From: Chachezhania antarctica
GTDB lineage: Bacteria; Pseudomonadota; Alphaproteobacteria; Rhodobacterales; Rhodobacteraceae
DNA: 64,000 nt
Assembly (NCBI RefSeq): GCF_003646465.1
Contig: NZ_QZEX01000001.1
Span: forward strand, 520,236-584,235
Reading direction: 5' to 3'
Below are positions 62,049-64,000 of this stretch, piece by piece. The position numbers and the translations under genes are program-made. The notes under the pieces were generated by a model. That model was not told the origin of the DNA. It saw nothing but the letters and a program-made list of their open reading frames with translations, and searched no databases. Numbering within the stretch: the stretch's first letter is position 1; each line of letters starts with the position of its first letter.

Positions 62049-62456
62049 TTAACCCGAGACCGGGGTGCAATCGTACTGGAACGTCTCCGTCGTCGCGTCG
62101 TTCCAGACGGGCAACCCGGCACAGGCATAGCTGGCCGCCAGCGCCGCAGGGGGCCGCGACCTGGCCGTGCAGGACAGAGAGGCCACGGCCAACGACTGGT
62201 CGCCGTCCAGCCGCCGGACGCGGCAACCGCTGACCATTTCTATCGCGACGGCGGCCTTGGCCATGGTCTCGTACCGTTTCGGGAAGGCTTCGGTGTTCAT
62301 GCGCATCGCCTGCGCCTTGTCGCCCGCAAAGCGGATATCGAAGGTGCTGCCGTTCACTGCCAGGCGCTGCACCGGCGCACCCCGGAAAGCGGGGCCGGGG
62401 GCGTTGCAGGCGACAATGGCGAGGGCCAGCAGCTGGGCGATGGCGATACGGATCAT
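62049..62456 (-). CDS. Hypothetical lipoprotein, 135 aa
   Basis: A small predicted lipoprotein: the signal MIRIAIAQLLALAIVACNAP gives a lipobox LAIVAC (Cys17). The mature part has four further cysteines (SGCRVRR, LSCTARS, YACAG and YDCTP), compatible with two disulfides in the periplasm. I do not recognise the family. It lies between smc and the atp cluster on the same strand. Its stop is 124 bases from the smc start, so co-transcription with smc is possible. Confidence 0.7.
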   Translation of the reverse strand: MIRIAIAQLLALAIVACNAPGPAFRGAPVQRLAVNGSTFDIRFAGDKAQAMRMNTEAFPKRYETMAKAAVAIEMVSGCRVRRLDGDQSLAVASLSCTARSRPPAALAASYACAGLPVWNDATTETFQYDCTPVSG

Positions 62457-62512
62457 GCCGGCAGGTTAGCGCAAACGTGGTTAAGAAAGCCTTATCGCCA
62501 CGCGGCCCGGAA

Positions 62513-62545
62513 ACGAAAAACGCCCGGCCGATCGGGCCGGGCGTT
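62513..62545 (-). terminator. Terminator of the F0 gene cluster
   Basis: Arms AACGCCCGGCC (62519-62529) and GGCCGGGCGTT (62535-62545) form a near-perfect hairpin. On the minus strand the hairpin runs into TTTTTCGTTT, placing a terminator 23 bases after the atpF stop. Confidence 0.9.
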
Positions 62546-62568
62546 CTGAATTTCGGTCGCGGGCGAGA

Positions 62569-63150
62569 TCAGTGGAGCTTCTTGCCCACGGTGTCGATAC
62601 CGTCGTCGATCAGCTTGTTCGCATCCTTGGCGTCCATCTGCTTGGCAAGAACCTTGCCGGCAGCTTCGACCGAGATCACGATCGCCTGGTCGCGGACTTC
62701 CTTGATCGCGGCGGCTTCGGCCGATGCGATCTGGTCCTGCGCGGATTGCAGGCGGCGTTCGATGGACCGCTTCAGTTCCTGTTCGGACATTTCGGCCGTG
62801 GCGGCTGCATCTTCCTTGGCGGTCTTGACGATCTGGTCTGCCAGACCCTTTACCTCGGCATGCTTGCGTTCGAACGACGCCAGCAGGGCCTGCGCTTCTT
62901 CACGCAGGGCACGCGCTTCGTCGAGCTCGTTCTTGATGCCTTCGGCGCGCTTGTCGAGCAGGTTGCCCACGATCTTGGGGACACCCACGTACAGCAGGAT
63001 GCCGATGAAGATCAGGAAGGCGATCAGGACGATGAAGTTGGTGTTGCTGAGCGAAAAGAACGGGCCGGTTGCGGCGAGCGCGGGGCCGGCAAGCAGGCCA
63101 AGGCCCAGCGTTGCGGTCGCGGTGCTAAGTGCGCGTGCCATCAGCGTCAT
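62569..63150 (-). CDS. atpF: ATP synthase F0 subunit b
   Basis: A 193-residue stator subunit. A cleavable-looking N-terminal leader ([24 protein letters not shown]) is followed by a membrane helix (about 35-58, [22 protein letters not shown]) and a long charged coiled coil reaching toward F1. This leader is known for alphaproteobacterial b subunits. It overlaps the b' gene by four bases and ends the F0 cluster before a terminator. ATG at 63150 or 63141 could be used. Confidence 0.94.
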   Translation of the reverse strand: MTLMARALSTATATLGLGLLAGPALAATGPFFSLSNTNFIVLIAFLIFIGILLYVGVPKIVGNLLDKRAEGIKNELDEARALREEAQALLASFERKHAEVKGLADQIVKTAKEDAAATAEMSEQELKRSIERRLQSAQDQIASAEAAAIKEVRDQAIVISVEAAGKVLAKQMDAKDANKLIDDGIDTVGKKLH

Positions 63151-63689
63151 CCTTTCATCCGGTCTTCGACAGCGGCCTTGACGGCGGCTGCGTCGGCCTT
63201 GCCGCCCAGTGCGGCGACGAGCTCCTCGGCCGTGGCGGTGGCCACTTCGCGGACATTGTCGACGGCCGTGGCACGGATGTCGGCGATGGCCTTTTCCGAT
63301 TCAGCCGCACGCTCGGAGATCTCGGCATCCGCTTGCGCGATGGCTTCGTCGAGCTTGGCCTGGATCTTGGCGCGTTCCTCGCCGGCGATGCGCTGCGCTT
63401 CGGCGCGCGCGTCCGCCAGGGCCTTGTTGTAGTCCTCGTCGGCCTTGGCGGCTTTCGCCTTCAGGTCCTCGGCGGTGGCGAGGTCGTTGGTGATCGTGCC
63501 CTGACGCTCGCCCAGGATGCCCGCGATACGGGGCAGGGCCACGCGCGACAGGATCAGGTAAAGCACCACGAGGGTGACGATCAGCCAGAAAATCTGGTTG
63601 GGAAAAGAGGCGAACTCGAGCTGCGGCATGCCCGCCGATTGCTCGGCTACGGATGCCATCTCTTCTCCGCCATGGGTGTCCGTTGCCAT
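63147..63689 (-). CDS. atpX: ATP synthase F0 subunit b'
   Basis: A 180-residue second stator subunit, found in photosynthetic and alphaproteobacterial ATP synthases alongside b. One membrane helix (about 30-50, [22 protein letters not shown]) is followed by a charged coiled coil with the typical [14 protein letters not shown] start. Four-base overlap with atpF and 137 bases from atpE are consistent with the atpI-B-E-X-F order. Confidence 0.93.
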   Translation of the reverse strand: MATDTHGGEEMASVAEQSAGMPQLEFASFPNQIFWLIVTLVVLYLILSRVALPRIAGILGERQGTITNDLATAEDLKAKAAKADEDYNKALADARAEAQRIAGEERAKIQAKLDEAIAQADAEISERAAESEKAIADIRATAVDNVREVATATAEELVAALGGKADAAAVKAAVEDRMKG

Positions 63690-63776
63690 GTCGTACTCCG
63701 ATCAGGGTTGCGGGCCTTCGTCCCCCGGGTACCCGGAAACGCACGGCCTTCGCAAGACGGGACGTGGCCCGTCCCA

Positions 63777-63804
63777 CCGGGCAACGCATGGCAGCGCTGC
63801 CCGG
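63777..63804 (-). other. Hairpin between atpE and atpX
   Basis: CCGGGCA (63777-63783) and TGCCCGG (63798-63804) form a seven-base stem in the spacer between the c and b' genes, with a second small dyad (GGGAC/GTCCC, 63759-63775) nearby. Such structures can stabilise the upstream atpE message so that more c subunit is made; this is inference. Confidence 0.45.
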
Positions 63805-63826
63805 CCGTAAGGATGGGACGTTCGTC

Positions 63827-64000
63827 TTAGACGGCGAACATCAGCAGCAGAGCGACCAGGAACGAGAAGATGCCCAGTGCTTCTGCAAATGCGATGCCGA
63901 TGAAGAGCGTCGCGGTCTGACCGGCGGCTGCCGAGGGGTTGCGCAGTGCGCCTGCCAGGAAGTTCCCGGCCACGTGGCCCACACCGATTGCTGCGGCGCC
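63827..64000 (-). CDS. atpE: ATP synthase F0 subunit c (partial, cut by the window end)
   Basis: Only the last 57 residues are present. They read [24 protein letters not shown] and then a second membrane helix with the proton-carrying glutamate in [23 protein letters not shown], ending FAV. The polar loop RNP and the second-helix Glu are those of the c ring. The start lies beyond the window. It is followed by atpX and atpF on the same strand. Confidence 0.95.
   Translation of the reverse strand, partial: GAAAIGVGHVAGNFLAGALRNPSAAAGQTATLFIGIAFAEALGIFSFLVALLLMFAV

Overview
The window is a GC-rich chromosomal segment of an alphaproteobacterium, most likely Rhodobacteraceae in the broad sense (roseobacter/Rhodobacter relatives). 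Supporting signs are a CenR-type response regulator, MipZ, DUF3576, DUF1523 and DUF5928 proteins, split b/b' ATP synthase genes, a leuS-lptE-holA operon, glnK-amtB, a split MnmC/MnmD pair, and intergenic repeats with GGAGTATTTGG arms that I associate with this family. I see no rRNA, tRNA, CRISPR array, insertion sequence, prophage or replication origin. It reads as ordinary core chromosome with small accessory patches.

Layout. 1-9.9 kb: PaiB-like protein, GST, the leuS-lptE-holA operon, a DUF3576 lipoprotein, a porin, YggS, a YkuD-domain protein and RibA. 10-15.2 kb: CenR-like regulator, a candidate small RNA, a VOC protein, a divergent sulfotransferase/GT14 glycosyltransferase pair, DUF1523 and SmpB. 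15.5-23.5 kb: SseA, an aromatic aminotransferase, glnK-amtB, a class A PBP, a frameshifted monooxygenase-like gene and a LysR regulator. 23.7-31.2 kb: an operon of molybdopterin-binding protein, GNAT, AhpD-like and OmpA proteins; SfsA, Map, RsmD, a ferredoxin-reductase-like flavoprotein and a peroxiredoxin. 31.4-39.3 kb: PhhB, a FemAB/GNAT-like protein, a GDPD-RidA pair, a type I secretion ABC/HlyD pair without a visible substrate, and MlaA/MlaC. 39.4-51.6 kb: RppH, GNAT, adenosine kinase, Nth, Ada-like protein, OmpA lipoprotein, FMN reductase, VOC, MnmC-like oxidase and MnmD, DMT transporter, lytic transglycosylase, DapA and DsrE. 51.6-64 kb: a GFA protein, an ArsR-ArsP operon with a clear palindromic operator, a class III aminotransferase, MipZ, a copper-delivery operon (SCO, YcnI-PCuAC fusion, small Cys/His protein), SMC, and the F0 genes b, b' and partial c.

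Functional themes are envelope biogenesis (LptE, PBP1, Mla, OmpA proteins, transglycosylase), translation and tRNA/rRNA maturation (LeuS, SmpB, MnmD, RsmD, Map), chromosome segregation and division (SMC, MipZ, CenR), nitrogen sensing (GlnK/AmtB) and copper supply to cytochrome oxidase.

The most unusual signal is not a protein. At least three families of structured intergenic repeats occupy gene ends. One (called family B here) has four copies, all in sense orientation downstream of genes. It has constant pyrimidine-rich and CCTCCTTG-type boxes, while its paired stems differ in sequence but stay complementary. I found no convincing new multi-gene protein system.
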